Notes under the pieces: model-generated
Databases searched by the model: none
Seen by the model: only the letters and a program-made list of their open reading frames with translations
Told to the model about the DNA's origin: nothing
NCBI GenBank assembly: GCA_030430565.1
Contig: JAUIKS010000014.1
Coordinates: forward strand, 124,001 to 188,000
DNA: 64,000 nucleotides
Direction of reading: 5' to 3'
DNA from: Polyangia bacterium
GTDB lineage: Bacteria > Myxococcota_A > Polyangia > Nannocystales > Nannocystaceae
Shown: in pieces, positions 1 to 10,782 of the stretch
How the letters are laid out: each line of letters opens with the position of its first letter
Position numbering within the stretch: the first letter of the stretch is position 1
Made by a program: the position numbers and the translations under genes

Positions 1-2452
<2,452 letters not shown>

Positions 2453-2587
2453 GACGCGAGCATCATCGCAGTCGCCGCGAGCAGTGTCACGCGAGGATCC
2501 AGCGGCGCGCAGCTCGCTCCACGACGAACCGGCGGCGCGGGCCCGCGTCTTGCGAACGACCGCGAATTCGGCCATACCACGCGCTCG

Positions 2588-3046
2588 ATGGCTACCCTCG
2601 CCGAGATCCTCACACAGTCCGAAACCCGTCCTCGCGTCGTCAAGGCGTGTGTTGAGCTGGTCGAGTCGGAGGTGGCGAGCAAGCGCGGGCTCTCGGGCGC
2701 CGCGGTCCGCACGGGCTTTCGCGTGGTCAAGGCGGTCAAGCCGACCATGGTCGCCGATGTCGTCGATCGCCTGCTGCCGGAGTTCGCCGGGGCGCTCGAG
2801 CCCTTCTACATCGAGAGCCGCGAGCGCGCGGAGGCCGACGGTCGTCCGGTCGGTGATGTCTTCGCCGCCGCGCTCACGCGCGAGAAGCGACGGGCCGCCG
2901 AGGCGCTCTTGGTCGTCACCGACCGACGCGCTGAGAAAGTCAGCGGCGGCGTCAAGAAGGCCTATCAGCGCCTGCGAGGGACCGCCCAGGGGCACGTCGA
3001 GGCGGCCGCGCCGAACCTCGGGCGCACGCTCGGCGCGTTCCTCTGA
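2588..3046 (+). CDS. DUF6918-like small helical protein
   Basis: This 152-residue protein begins MATLAEILTQSETRP and contains the stretch KAVKPTMVADVVDRLLPEF followed by ALEPFYIE, which I recognise from the DUF6918 family of actinobacterial and myxobacterial proteins of unknown function. It looks all-helical, has no signal peptide and no transmembrane segment, and is rich in Lys, Arg and Ala near the C-terminus, so it is probably cytoplasmic. The ATG at 2588 matches the family N-terminus; the same reading frame is open far upstream but that part is antisense to the peptidase gene. The lipoprotein gene at 3083 follows 36 bp downstream. Function is unknown. Confidence 0.8.
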   Translation: MATLAEILTQSETRPRVVKACVELVESEVASKRGLSGAAVRTGFRVVKAVKPTMVADVVDRLLPEFAGALEPFYIESRERAEADGRPVGDVFAAALTREKRRAAEALLVVTDRRAEKVSGGVKKAYQRLRGTAQGHVEAAAPNLGRTLGAFL

Positions 3047-3082
3047 CTGAACGATCTGGGCCGAAGACTGTTGGAGCTGCAC

Positions 3083-4048
3083 ATGACGAATCAACGACGC
3101 GCCCCCATCGCCACGATCTCGTTGCTCGCCGTGAGCTGCTGCCTCGCGCTCGCGTGCGACAAGCAGCAGCCCGAGAGCGCGCCGCCGGCTCGCCCGGTCG
3201 AGCCCGCGCCGGTGGCGGCCGAGGAAATCCCGCTCGACGCGACGGGGCCCGAGGAGACGCTCACCGAGCGGCTGCAGGCGATCCTCGCCGGGCCGCACCG
3301 GGTCGCCTCGCACCGCGCGCGCGACGAGTTCCGCCACCCGGTCGAGACGCTGTCTTTCTTCGGCGTGACGCCGCAGTCCACCGTCGTGGAGCTGTGGCCG
3401 GGGGGCGGCTGGTACACCGAGATCCTCGCGCCGCTGCTGCGCGAGGAGGGCCGGTTGATCCTCACCAACTTCGATCGGGCGGGACCCGATAAGTACTACG
3501 GCACGCGCCTGGCGAAGAGCCTCGACGAGAAGCTCGCCGAGGACCCGTCGATCTACGATCGGGTGACGCAGGTGACGGTCGCGCAGGACGTCACGCTCGG
3601 CGCCAAGGACAAGGTCGCGTCCATCACGATCAACGACTTCGAACTCGCGCCCGCCGGCAGCGTCGACGTGGTGCTGACCTTCCGCAACAGCCACGGCTGG
3701 TTCGAGCACGGCAACGAGCAGAAGATCTACGCGATGGCGTACAAGGCGCTTAAGCCAGGCGGCGTGTTCGGCGTCGTCCAGCACCGCGCGGCCGAGGGCG
3801 CGGATCCCAAGAAGACCGTCGAGGACGGCTACCTGCCCGAGGCCGAGGTGATCGCGGCGGCCGAGGCGGTCGGCTTCACGCTCGCGGCGCGCGCGGAGAT
3901 CAACGCGAACGCGCGGGATACACGTGACTACCCCAAGGGCGTGTGGACGCTGCCGCCGCGGCTGGTCGAGGGGGACGAGGACAAGCAGCGCTACCTCCAG
4001 ATCGGCGAGAGCGATCGGATGACGCTGAAGTTCAAAAAACCCGAGTAG
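3083..4048 (+). CDS. Secreted methyltransferase-like lipoprotein (COG4798 type)
   Basis: The 321-residue product has a lipoprotein signal ending LALAC-DKQQ and a Pro/Ala-rich linker. The mature part contains HRARDEFRHPVETLSFFG and VVELWPGGGWYTEILAP, the latter being the SAM-binding glycine loop as it appears in the COG4798 predicted methyltransferases. A late segment ALKPGGVFGVVQHRA matches the strand 6-7 region of Rossmann methyltransferases. Related proteins are typically exported, which is odd for SAM enzymes; whether it has SAM available in the periplasm is unclear. The ATG at 3083 follows a GGAG at 3073-3076. A terminator-like hairpin follows the stop codon. No substrate can be inferred. 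Confidence 0.85.
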   Translation: MTNQRRAPIATISLLAVSCCLALACDKQQPESAPPARPVEPAPVAAEEIPLDATGPEETLTERLQAILAGPHRVASHRARDEFRHPVETLSFFGVTPQSTVVELWPGGGWYTEILAPLLREEGRLILTNFDRAGPDKYYGTRLAKSLDEKLAEDPSIYDRVTQVTVAQDVTLGAKDKVASITINDFELAPAGSVDVVLTFRNSHGWFEHGNEQKIYAMAYKALKPGGVFGVVQHRAAEGADPKKTVEDGYLPEAEVIAAAEAVGFTLAARAEINANARDTRDYPKGVWTLPPRLVEGDEDKQRYLQIGESDRMTLKFKKPE

Positions 4049-4051
4049 CGC

Positions 4052-4076
4052 GGCCGCGAGCGCTCGCGCGGTTTTT
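4052..4076 (+). terminator. Rho-independent terminator-like hairpin
   Basis: A perfect 14-bp palindrome (4055-4068, CGCGAGCGCTCGCG) is followed by CGG and a run of five T (4072-4076). It lies 6 bp after the stop codon at 4048 and directly before the TATAAT at 4078, so it would separate the two transcription units. Confidence 0.55.
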
Positions 4077-4077
4077 G

Positions 4078-4083
4078 TATAAT
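4078..4083 (+). promoter_or_regulatory. -10 box TATAAT 6 nt before the start codon at 4090
   Basis: A perfect consensus TATAAT precedes ATG 4090 with a 6-nt spacer, which would place the transcription start on the start codon. There is no Shine-Dalgarno sequence. It overlaps the first two bases of the palindrome at 4082-4097. Confidence 0.6.
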
Positions 4084-4097
4084 GTCCATATGGACAT
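4082..4097. promoter_or_regulatory. 16-bp perfect palindrome overlapping promoter and start codon
   Basis: ATGTCCATATGGACAT is a perfect dyad that covers the predicted transcription start and the ATG at 4090. It belongs to the recurring family also seen at 10641, 14032, 31730, 35631, 48971, 52929 and 57917. Its position would suit a repressor operator. Confidence 0.5.
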
Positions 4098-5067
4098 GTT
4101 TACAAAGACTGGTTGCTCGTGGACCGCGGCGCTCGCGCTCAGCGCCGCGCTCGCCTGCGGCGGGGACCCGGTCGAGGGCAGCGGCGCTGGATCCGTGGGC
4201 GAGGACACCACCGGTGAGGACGAGAGCTCGTCGTCGAGCGCGGCGACCGACGCCACGGGCGCGACGACCGAGAGCCCGAGCGGCTCGACGACCACGGCCA
4301 CGACCGGCGACATGACCACGGTCGGCCCCGGGCCCGGGACGACGGACTCCACGACGGAGACCACGACGACGACGAGCGCCGACCCGGCGACGAGCGTCGA
4401 GCCGTCCACGACCTCGATCGATCCCTCGTCGACGGGCGCGCCGGACTGCGCGCCCGAGGACGAGCAGCAGTGGTTCCTCGACGAGGATGGCGACGGCTAC
4501 GGCGTCGACGGCGAGACCGTGCTCGATTGTGAGCAGCCCGAGGGCTACGCCGATCAGGGCGGGGACTGTGACGACAGCGACCCCGCGCGCAGCCCGGGGC
4601 AGGCGGAGCTGTGCGACGGCCAGGACAACGACTGCGACCCGCTGGTCGACGAGCACTCGCCGGCGAACACCGAGTGCGACGGCTGCACGCTCGGGGCGTT
4701 CGGCGGCAGCCACTACTGGCTGTGTATGTCGCCGGAGACGTGGGACAAGAGCCGCGAGCTGTGCACGGCCTTCGGCGACGCCGCGGACCTCGCGATCATC
4801 AGCTCGCAGGGCGAGCAGGACTACATCGCGGGGCTGGTCACGGGCGCGGGCGACCACGTGTGGCTCGGCGCGACCGACCAGGTGGTGGAGGCCACGTGGT
4901 TGTGGATCGACGGGAGCGATGTCATGGGCGGCTTCGAGAGCTGGAGCGGGCCGAACCCCGACAACGCGATGAACGCCGACTGCATGGCCGCGCGCTCAAA
5001 CGAGGGCGACTGGGACGACCGCAAGTGCGGCGACGCGAACCTGCGCCTGTGCGAGCTGCCAGGGTGA
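4090..5067 (+). CDS. Lipoprotein with MopE-like metal-binding repeat and C-type lectin domain
   Basis: The 325-residue protein starts with a signal peptide ending ALACGG, then about 100 residues of Thr/Ser/Glu/Gly linker. A segment beginning WFLDEDGDGYG and continuing through GGDCDDSDP and LCDGQDNDCD is the putative metal-binding motif found in copper-scavenging MopE proteins. The last 130 residues form a C-type lectin-like domain: paired cysteines, a WLGATD-like core and the terminal Cys motif near DANLRLCELP. It is expected on the outer face of the outer membrane, where it could bind a metal and a carbohydrate or protein ligand. ATG 4090 or ATG 4096 could be used; 4090 sits at leaderless distance from TATAAT. 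Confidence 0.88.
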   Translation: MDMFTKTGCSWTAALALSAALACGGDPVEGSGAGSVGEDTTGEDESSSSSAATDATGATTESPSGSTTTATTGDMTTVGPGPGTTDSTTETTTTTSADPATSVEPSTTSIDPSSTGAPDCAPEDEQQWFLDEDGDGYGVDGETVLDCEQPEGYADQGGDCDDSDPARSPGQAELCDGQDNDCDPLVDEHSPANTECDGCTLGAFGGSHYWLCMSPETWDKSRELCTAFGDAADLAIISSQGEQDYIAGLVTGAGDHVWLGATDQVVEATWLWIDGSDVMGGFESWSGPNPDNAMNADCMAARSNEGDWDDRKCGDANLRLCELPG

Positions 5068-5091
5068 GCGCTGTGGTATCCCTGGTGCGTG

Positions 5092-5523
5092 ATGATTCGG
5101 ACTCGGCTCCTCTCCGCGCTCGCGTTGTTGATCCTGGCCTCGGCCTCGGCGTTGGGCGCGTGCAGCCCGGGGAGCGACGGCGTGAAGTCGACGCAGGCTG
5201 GCGCGGAGGCGGGCCTGCCGGACGGCGACCCGGCGCTCGCGCGTCGCTTGGTGCGTGACGAGGGCGCGCTGCTGCTCGACGTGCGCTCCGTCGGGGAGTT
5301 CGAAGGCGGTCACGTCGAGGGCGCCAAGAACATCACGCACACCGAGGTCCCCGCGCGCGTTGACGAGATCGTCGAGTGGCAGGGCGGCGACAAGGCCAAG
5401 CCGATCGTCGTCTACTGCCGCGCGGGTCGCCGCGCCGGCTTCGCCAAGAAAGCGCTGCTCGAGGCGGGCTTCACCAACGTCAGCAACCTCGGCGGCATGT
5501 CGGCTTGGTGCGAGGACTGCTGA
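5092..5523 (+). CDS. Rhodanese-domain lipoprotein
   Basis: The 143-residue product has a signal peptide ending ALGAC-SPG and one rhodanese fold. Typical landmarks are LLLDVRSVGEFEGGHVEGA and the active-site loop VVYCRAGRRAGFA with the catalytic Cys. The domain ends in the motif GGMSAW and an unusual ECEDC-like tail with two extra cysteines (CEDC). Single-domain exported rhodaneses transfer sulfur or bind cyanide, sulfite or thiol acceptors; the true acceptor is unknown. The ATG at 5092 was preferred over the GTG at 5089. The next gene begins 3 bp after the stop, so the two are probably cotranscribed. Confidence 0.88.
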   Translation: MIRTRLLSALALLILASASALGACSPGSDGVKSTQAGAEAGLPDGDPALARRLVRDEGALLLDVRSVGEFEGGHVEGAKNITHTEVPARVDEIVEWQGGDKAKPIVVYCRAGRRAGFAKKALLEAGFTNVSNLGGMSAWCEDC

Positions 5524-5526
5524 ACC

Positions 5527-5985
5527 ATGGCGAAGCGCGCTCCCGACGTGATCAAGTTCTATCGCGAGGACCGGGCGTACGGTGAGTTCTCGAACTTCTC
5601 GCCGCACGCGGTCGAGCTCGACGGTGAGCGCTGGCCGACCACGGAGCACTACTTCCAGGCGATGAAGTTCACGCAGCCGGAGGCGCGCGCGCGGATCCGG
5701 GAGGCCGCGACGCCGGGCCTCGCCAAGCAGCTCGGCCGGCGCCCCGGGCTGCGACCCGACTGGGAGTCGGTCAAGGACGCGGTGATGCTCACGGCGCTGC
5801 GCGCCAAGTTCACGCAGCACCCCAAGCTCCGACGGCTGCTGCTGGGCACGAAGGACGCGCGCCTGGTCGAGCACACGCGACGGGACTTCTACTGGGGCGA
5901 CGGCGGGAACGGCTCGGGCAAGAACCGACTCGGGCAGCTGCTGATGCGCGTGCGCGACGAGCTGCGCGACGCCGAGTCAGGCTGA
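5527..5985 (+). CDS. NADAR family protein (YbiA-like N-glycosidase)
   Basis: The 152-residue protein matches the NADAR/DUF1768 family from end to end. It has FYREDRAYGEFSNFSPH at the start, WPTTEHYFQAMKF with the family Glu, the GLAKQLGRR segment, and the C-terminal DFYWGDGGNGSGKNRLGQ block. E. coli YbiA hydrolyses the N-glycosidic bond of reactive riboflavin intermediates, and other NADAR proteins remove ADP-ribose from guanine in DNA. It is cytoplasmic. It starts 3 bp after the rhodanese gene and is probably translated from the same mRNA. No DarT-like toxin is adjacent, so the riboflavin-repair role is the more likely one. Confidence 0.92.
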   Translation: MAKRAPDVIKFYREDRAYGEFSNFSPHAVELDGERWPTTEHYFQAMKFTQPEARARIREAATPGLAKQLGRRPGLRPDWESVKDAVMLTALRAKFTQHPKLRRLLLGTKDARLVEHTRRDFYWGDGGNGSGKNRLGQLLMRVRDELRDAESG

Positions 5986-6003
5986 GCGCGAGGCTCGGGC
6001 TGG

Positions 6004-6009
6004 TACCCT
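6004..6009 (+). promoter_or_regulatory. -10 box TACCCT 8 nt before the start codon at 6018
   Basis: TACCCT is preceded by TGG (extended -10 form) and lies 8 nt before ATG 6018 with no Shine-Dalgarno sequence, as in the other leaderless-type starts in this window. Confidence 0.45.
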
Positions 6010-6017
6010 CACGGGCG

Positions 6018-7511
6018 ATGCAGGCACACGAGTACGAGGCGCACGACGGCGTAGGCTTGGCGGAGCTCGTCGCGCGTGGGGAGCTCACCGCGTCCGAGCT
6101 GCTCGAGCTCGCGATCGAGCGCGCCGAGGCGATCAACCCGCGGCTCAACGCGATCGTGATCCCGATGTACGAGGAGGCGCGGGCGCGCGTGCGTGCGGGC
6201 CTGCCCGAGGGGCCGTTTCACGGCGTGCCGTTCTTGCTTAAGGATCTGCTGGCGAGCTACGCGGGCGTGCCCCTGCGCGGCGCGAGTCGGCTGTACCGCG
6301 ACTATGTTCCGGACCACGACTCCGAGCTGGTGCGTCGGTTCAAGCGCGCCGGGCTGGCGATCTTCGGCAAGACCAACGCCTCGGAGTTCGGGATCCTCCC
6401 GGTGACCGAGCCCGAGCTCTACGGGCCGACGGACAACCCGTGGAGGCCGGGGTACACCGCGGGCGGCTCGAGCGGCGGCTCGGCGGCGGCCGTGGCCGCG
6501 GGGATCGTGCCGGTCGCGCACGGTGGAGACGGGGGCGGCTCGCTGCGGATCCCGGCGTCTTGCTGCGGCGTGGTCGGCTTTAAGCCGTCGCGCGGGCGCA
6601 CGCCCTGCGGTCCGGATCACAGCGAGGTGATGCTCGGGTACGCGATCGAGCACGTCATCTCGCGCAGCGTTCGAGACGCGGCGGCGATGCTCGACGCGAC
6701 GACCGGCCCGGAGGTGACGGCGCGCCACCACGCGTCGGCGTTCGAGGGGACGTTCCGCGCCGCGGTCGAGCGCGACCCCGGGCCGCTCCGGATCGCGTTC
6801 ACGAGCGAGCCGCTGCTGCCCGGAGAGACCGCGCCCGAGTGCCGACGCGCGGTCGAGGCGGCGGCGCGCCTGTGCGAGTCGCTTGGGCACACCGTGGAGG
6901 AGCTCGGGCCGCGGGTCGACAGCCACCGGATCGCCAAGAGCTTCTTTCGCGTCTACACCGCGCGCACGGCCGGCGTGTTCGCGTTCTCGCGGGAGCTCTT
7001 CGGCCGGCCCGTGCGGCGCGAAGATGTCGAATTGACCACGTACCTGCTCGGGCTGCTCGGCGAGGCGACGCCGGCCGGCGCGCTGATGTACGCGATCGAT
7101 CAGCTCAACGCGGAGTCCCGCGAGATCCTGCGCTTCTTCGAGGACTGGGACCTCTTGCTGACGCCGACGCTCGGCCTCCCGCCGGTCAAGCACCACGCGC
7201 TCGCGGCCGACGGCCTCGAGCGACGGCTGCACGAGCTCGTCGCGCGGCTGCGGCTGAAGCCGCTCTTGCGGCTCGAGAAGCTCGTCGATCTCGCGGTCGA
7301 GCGGGCGTATCGCTTCGCGCCCTTCACGATGGTGTTCAACGTCACCGGTCAGCCCTCGATCAGCCTGCCGCTGCACTGGAGCGATGACGGCCTGCCGATC
7401 GGCGTGATGTGCACCGGTCGCCTCGGCGAGGACGCCTGCGTGCTGCAGCTCGCGGCGCAGCTCGAGCGCGCGCGGCCGTGGGCGGCGCGGCGCCCGACGC
7501 TGTCACGGTAG
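6018..7511 (+). CDS. Amidase signature family enzyme
   Basis: The 497-residue protein has the Ser-cisSer-Lys triad of amidase signature enzymes: Lys in GVPFLLKDL, the cis-Ser region in GGSSGGSAAAVAAG and the nucleophile region GGSLRIPASCCGVVGFKP. The length and the C-terminal FTMVFNVTGQPSISLPL block are normal for the family. It resembles the 6-aminohexanoate cyclic dimer hydrolase branch rather than GatA, and no GatB or GatC is nearby. No signal peptide is seen. The likely reaction is hydrolysis of a small amide; the substrate is not known. Confidence 0.9.
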   Translation: MQAHEYEAHDGVGLAELVARGELTASELLELAIERAEAINPRLNAIVIPMYEEARARVRAGLPEGPFHGVPFLLKDLLASYAGVPLRGASRLYRDYVPDHDSELVRRFKRAGLAIFGKTNASEFGILPVTEPELYGPTDNPWRPGYTAGGSSGGSAAAVAAGIVPVAHGGDGGGSLRIPASCCGVVGFKPSRGRTPCGPDHSEVMLGYAIEHVISRSVRDAAAMLDATTGPEVTARHHASAFEGTFRAAVERDPGPLRIAFTSEPLLPGETAPECRRAVEAAARLCESLGHTVEELGPRVDSHRIAKSFFRVYTARTAGVFAFSRELFGRPVRREDVELTTYLLGLLGEATPAGALMYAIDQLNAESREILRFFEDWDLLLTPTLGLPPVKHHALAADGLERRLHELVARLRLKPLLRLEKLVDLAVERAYRFAPFTMVFNVTGQPSISLPLHWSDDGLPIGVMCTGRLGEDACVLQLAAQLERARPWAARRPTLSR

Positions 7512-7596
7512 CGACGACCGGGCGCTACGGCGTCGTGGCGCTCGCGCTGGGGCTAGATGCTCGCGGGTCGTGTACAAAGGGGGCGTAGACCTCGAC

Positions 7597-9264
7597 ATGC
7601 ACACGCTCCGCCGCGCTCGCATCCGAACGTTCCTCCAAGCCGCGCTCGTCGCGTCGCTCGCCGCCGCGACTTGGTGGGCGCCGCAGCGCGCCGACGCGTT
7701 CTGCGGGTTCTACGTCTCTGGCGCGGACGCGCGGCTCTACAACAACGCGACCAACGTGGTCTTGATGCGTGACGGCACCCGCACGGTGCTCTCCATGCAG
7801 AACAATTATCAAGGCCCGCCCGAGGACTTCGCGATGGTCGTGCCGGTGCCGGTGGTGCTGCAGGAGCGGGACGTGAAGGTGCTGCCGCGCGCGATCTTTG
7901 AGCGCGTGGACCAGCTCGCCGCGCCGCGCCTCGTCGAGTACTGGGAGCAGGACCCCTGCCGACCCAACCCGAGCTTCGGCAGCATCCGGCTCGCTGGCAC
8001 GACGTCGATGACCGAGGTCGTCGACATGTCCCCGACCAGTCGCAACTTCGGCGTCACGATCGAGGCCGAGTTCGCGGTCGGCGAGTACGACATCGTGATC
8101 CTCAGCGCCAAGGACTCGATGGGCCTCGACCGCTGGCTGCGGGCCAATCGCTACACGATCCCGCCGGGCGCGGAGGAGGTGCTGCGGCCCTACGTGCACG
8201 GCGGGATGAAGTTCTTCGTCGCCAAGGTCAACGCCAAAAAAGTTCGCTTTGACGACCGCGGCCAGGCGATGCTCTCGCCGCTGCGCTTTCACTACGACTC
8301 GCGGCGCTTCAGCCTGCCCGTCCGCCTCGGGCTGATGAACTCCAACGGCGCGCAGGACCTGATCGTTCACATCCTCTCGCGGCAGGTCCGCTATCAGGTC
8401 GCGAACTACCGCAACGTCGCGATCCCGACGAACCTCGAGGTCAGCGACGCGGCCCGCGAGCGCTTCGGCGAGTTCTACGCGGCGCTCTTCGATCGCGTGC
8501 TCCTGCTCAACCCGGGCGCGGTCGTCACCGAGTACGCCTGGGCCGCCGGCAGCTGTGACCCGTGCCCCGAGCCGCCGCTCACGGTCGAGGAGCTGACGAC
8601 GCTGGGCGCCGACGTGCTCCCCACCTACGAGCGCGCGCTGAGCGGCCTCGGCACGACCGATCAGCTCTGGAGCGCCCCCGGCGAGTTCGTGCTCACGCGG
8701 CTGCACGCGCGCTACAGCCGAGACAGCCTCGGCGAGGACCTGGTGTTTCAGGCGGCGGTCCCGATCACCGGCGGGCGCGAGGTGTACGGCGCCCCGGAGC
8801 AGCTCGAGCGCGGCGCGACCGAGGCGAGCGTGAACAACTTCCAGGCGCGCTACATCATCCGCCACCGCTGGGCCGGGCCGGTCGAGTGCGAGGATCCCCA
8901 GTACGGCGTGTGGGGCGGACCTCCCAACGGGCGCGGCGTGGAGGAGTCCGCCGTCTCGGCGCAGAACCTCGCCTTCGTCGCCCGCGACGCGCCGCTCGAG
9001 AATTTCGTCGCCGAGACGGTCCCGGGGCTCGAGGCGCCCAACGCCGGCGTCTTGCCCAAGAGCGACGTGACGCCGCCAGATCCGGCGGCGAGCGGACCCG
9101 GCTGCGCGAGCTGTCGCGTGACGACGTCGCCGGTCGCGGGCGGGCTCGCGACCGCGCTCTTCGGCGTGGTGCTGCTGCGCGCGCGACGACGGAGGCGACG
9201 GCGCGCGGACAGTGGGTCGGCTCACGGCGCGCGCGGGCGTCAAACGCCGCGCTCGCGCGTCTAA
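7597..9264 (+). CDS. DUF2330 secreted protein with MYXO-CTERM-like tail
   Basis: The 555-residue protein has a signal peptide ending RADA before FCGFYVSG, the conserved start of DUF2330. The domain runs to roughly residue 330 with landmarks such as LSMQNNYQGPPEDFAMVVPVP. The C-terminus has GCASC, a hydrophobic helix and an Arg-rich end, resembling MYXO-CTERM sorting tails that retain proteins at the cell surface. DUF2330 function is unknown. The ATG at 7597 fits the signal peptide; an in-frame GTG at 7570 is possible. The stop TAA at 9262 may double as part of the -10 (TAAGGT, 9262-9267) for the next gene. Confidence 0.85.
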   Translation: MHTLRRARIRTFLQAALVASLAAATWWAPQRADAFCGFYVSGADARLYNNATNVVLMRDGTRTVLSMQNNYQGPPEDFAMVVPVPVVLQERDVKVLPRAIFERVDQLAAPRLVEYWEQDPCRPNPSFGSIRLAGTTSMTEVVDMSPTSRNFGVTIEAEFAVGEYDIVILSAKDSMGLDRWLRANRYTIPPGAEEVLRPYVHGGMKFFVAKVNAKKVRFDDRGQAMLSPLRFHYDSRRFSLPVRLGLMNSNGAQDLIVHILSRQVRYQVANYRNVAIPTNLEVSDAARERFGEFYAALFDRVLLLNPGAVVTEYAWAAGSCDPCPEPPLTVEELTTLGADVLPTYERALSGLGTTDQLWSAPGEFVLTRLHARYSRDSLGEDLVFQAAVPITGGREVYGAPEQLERGATEASVNNFQARYIIRHRWAGPVECEDPQYGVWGGPPNGRGVEESAVSAQNLAFVARDAPLENFVAETVPGLEAPNAGVLPKSDVTPPDPAASGPGCASCRVTTSPVAGGLATALFGVVLLRARRRRRRRADSGSAHGARGRQTPRSRV

Positions 9265-9271
9265 GGTGCCC

Positions 9272-10558
9272 ATGGGGACAGCGCGGCGCGGGCGGTTTTT
9301 TTCGAAGGTGGGCTCGATCGCGTGCGGGCTCTTGTGGGCTGCGGTCGGTTGCGCGCCGCATCACGTCGAGGAGGAAGAGCGGCCGCGCGCGGTCTTGGAC
9401 CTGCCGCCGGATCCTCCCCCCGATCTCCCGCCGGATCCTCCGCTAGACCTGCCCTCGGAGCCAGACGACCCGCTCGGGCTGTGCCTGCGCGTGGGCCCGA
9501 CGACCTCGCTGGAGCACAAGCCGTACGTCGGGGCGGTCGGCGACCTCACCGGGGACGGGCAGCCGGATGTGCTGACGCTCGCGTACACCTCGGTGGGAGA
9601 GCTCGCGCTCGTGCTGCTCGAGGGGCGGCGCGACGGCGCCTTCGTCGAGCGCGCGCCGGTCGACTCGGGCGGCTCGGGTCTCGAGCTCGCGGACCTCGAC
9701 GGCGACGGTGATCTCGACGCGCTGATCCTCGACGGCGCGCGGGCGCCCCGGTATCGGATCGGCTTCAACGACGGCGCGGGAGAGCTTCGCCTGGGGCCGT
9801 TCACGCGCATCCCGGGTCGCTTCGGCGGCGAGCTGCGGCACGCCTCGATCGTCGACCTCGACGGCGACGGCGATCTCGATGTCGTCGCGCCGCTGTGGGA
9901 CAGCGTCCGCGTGCTCGAGAACCGCGGCGACGGCAGCTTTCGCGCCGGCGCGCGCGTGACGGTCGGGCGCGACCCGTTCTCGACGGCGGTCGCGGAGCTC
10001 GACGGCGACGGGCGGCTCGATCTGTTGGTCACGAGCGGCGCGGGCGTCGAGCGCAGGCGCGACGTGTACCACAGCGCCGGCGCGGCGCTGTGGCGCGTCC
10101 GCGGCGGCCCGAGGGGGTGGAGGGCCGGGGAGCCGCTCGCGCTCCCGGGGGCCGAGCGCGTCGTGATCGCGGACCTCGACGGCGACGGGGCGCTCGAGGG
10201 GATCGCGACCGCAGGCGACCGTCTGTTGATCACTCGCGGCCTCGCGGACGCGGCGCCGCGGCGGCTCTCGGTGACGAGCGACGGCCCGCTCTTGGTCGCC
10301 GAGGTCGCGACGGCGCCGGGCCTCGAGATCATCACCTCGAGCTACATGCTCAGCAGCCTCGGGATCACGAGCGCGGTCGCGGGGCTCCCCGAGCGGGAGT
10401 CTTTTCAGGCAGGTAACTTCGTCGTCGAGCTGTTCTCGGCGGAGGTCGACGGGGAGGGGCGCGCCCCCGACGTGCTGCTGCTCAACGCGGGTCCGCCCGG
10501 GGGCGCGTACGGGCAGCCGAACCCGGGCATCACCACACTCTTCGTCGACTGCCCCTGA
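9272..10558 (+). CDS. FG-GAP/VCBS repeat lipoprotein
   Basis: The 428-residue lipoprotein has a signal ending AAVGC-APHH and a Pro/Asp-rich spacer. It then carries at least five FG-GAP/VCBS units marked by calcium-binding DxDxDG loops: DLTGDGQPDVL, DLDGDGDLDAL, DLDGDGDLDVV, ELDGDGRLDLL and DLDGDGALEGI. Such repeats fold as a beta-propeller used for ligand or matrix binding outside the cell. The ATG at 9272 follows the previous stop by 7 bp, so the two genes may be cotranscribed, or it may start from the TAAGGT at 9262. The ligand is unknown. Confidence 0.87.
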   Translation: MGTARRGRFFSKVGSIACGLLWAAVGCAPHHVEEEERPRAVLDLPPDPPPDLPPDPPLDLPSEPDDPLGLCLRVGPTTSLEHKPYVGAVGDLTGDGQPDVLTLAYTSVGELALVLLEGRRDGAFVERAPVDSGGSGLELADLDGDGDLDALILDGARAPRYRIGFNDGAGELRLGPFTRIPGRFGGELRHASIVDLDGDGDLDVVAPLWDSVRVLENRGDGSFRAGARVTVGRDPFSTAVAELDGDGRLDLLVTSGAGVERRRDVYHSAGAALWRVRGGPRGWRAGEPLALPGAERVVIADLDGDGALEGIATAGDRLLITRGLADAAPRRLSVTSDGPLLVAEVATAPGLEIITSSYMLSSLGITSAVAGLPERESFQAGNFVVELFSAEVDGEGRAPDVLLLNAGPPGGAYGQPNPGITTLFVDCP

Positions 10559-10782
10559 GCAGACCGCGCGCGCGCCCGAGCGCTTGATGATGCAGACAGA
10601 AGTTTCTGCGCGAACCATCTGTCGGCGATCGGGCACGAATCTGTCTAAAGAGACAGGACACCACGCGCGAACGCGCGCCCAGCCGGGAGAACGCCTAGAG
10701 GCGCGCGAGGACACAGCGCGCTTGTGGCCGGCGCTACGCGGTGATACGAGGATCGGGTAGACAAGTGAGGGAGATGTAGACG
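10559..10782. other. 224-bp leader region before the cyclase gene
   Basis: The stretch holds a small dyad CAGAAGTTTCTG (10597-10608), the 16-bp palindrome at 10641-10656 and a good Shine-Dalgarno (GAGGGAGA around 10767) before ATG 10783. I see no gene in it. Confidence 0.5.
10641..10656. promoter_or_regulatory. 16-bp palindrome CTGTCTAAAGAGACAG
   Basis: Six-base arms CTGTCT/AGACAG surround AAAG. It is a member of the recurring 16-bp dyad family and lies about 127 bp before the cyclase start at 10783. Confidence 0.5.

Noticed and set aside
5527..5985. NADAR as part of a DarT-like toxin system
   Set aside because: No ADP-ribosyltransferase toxin gene is adjacent; the neighbour is a rhodanese lipoprotein.
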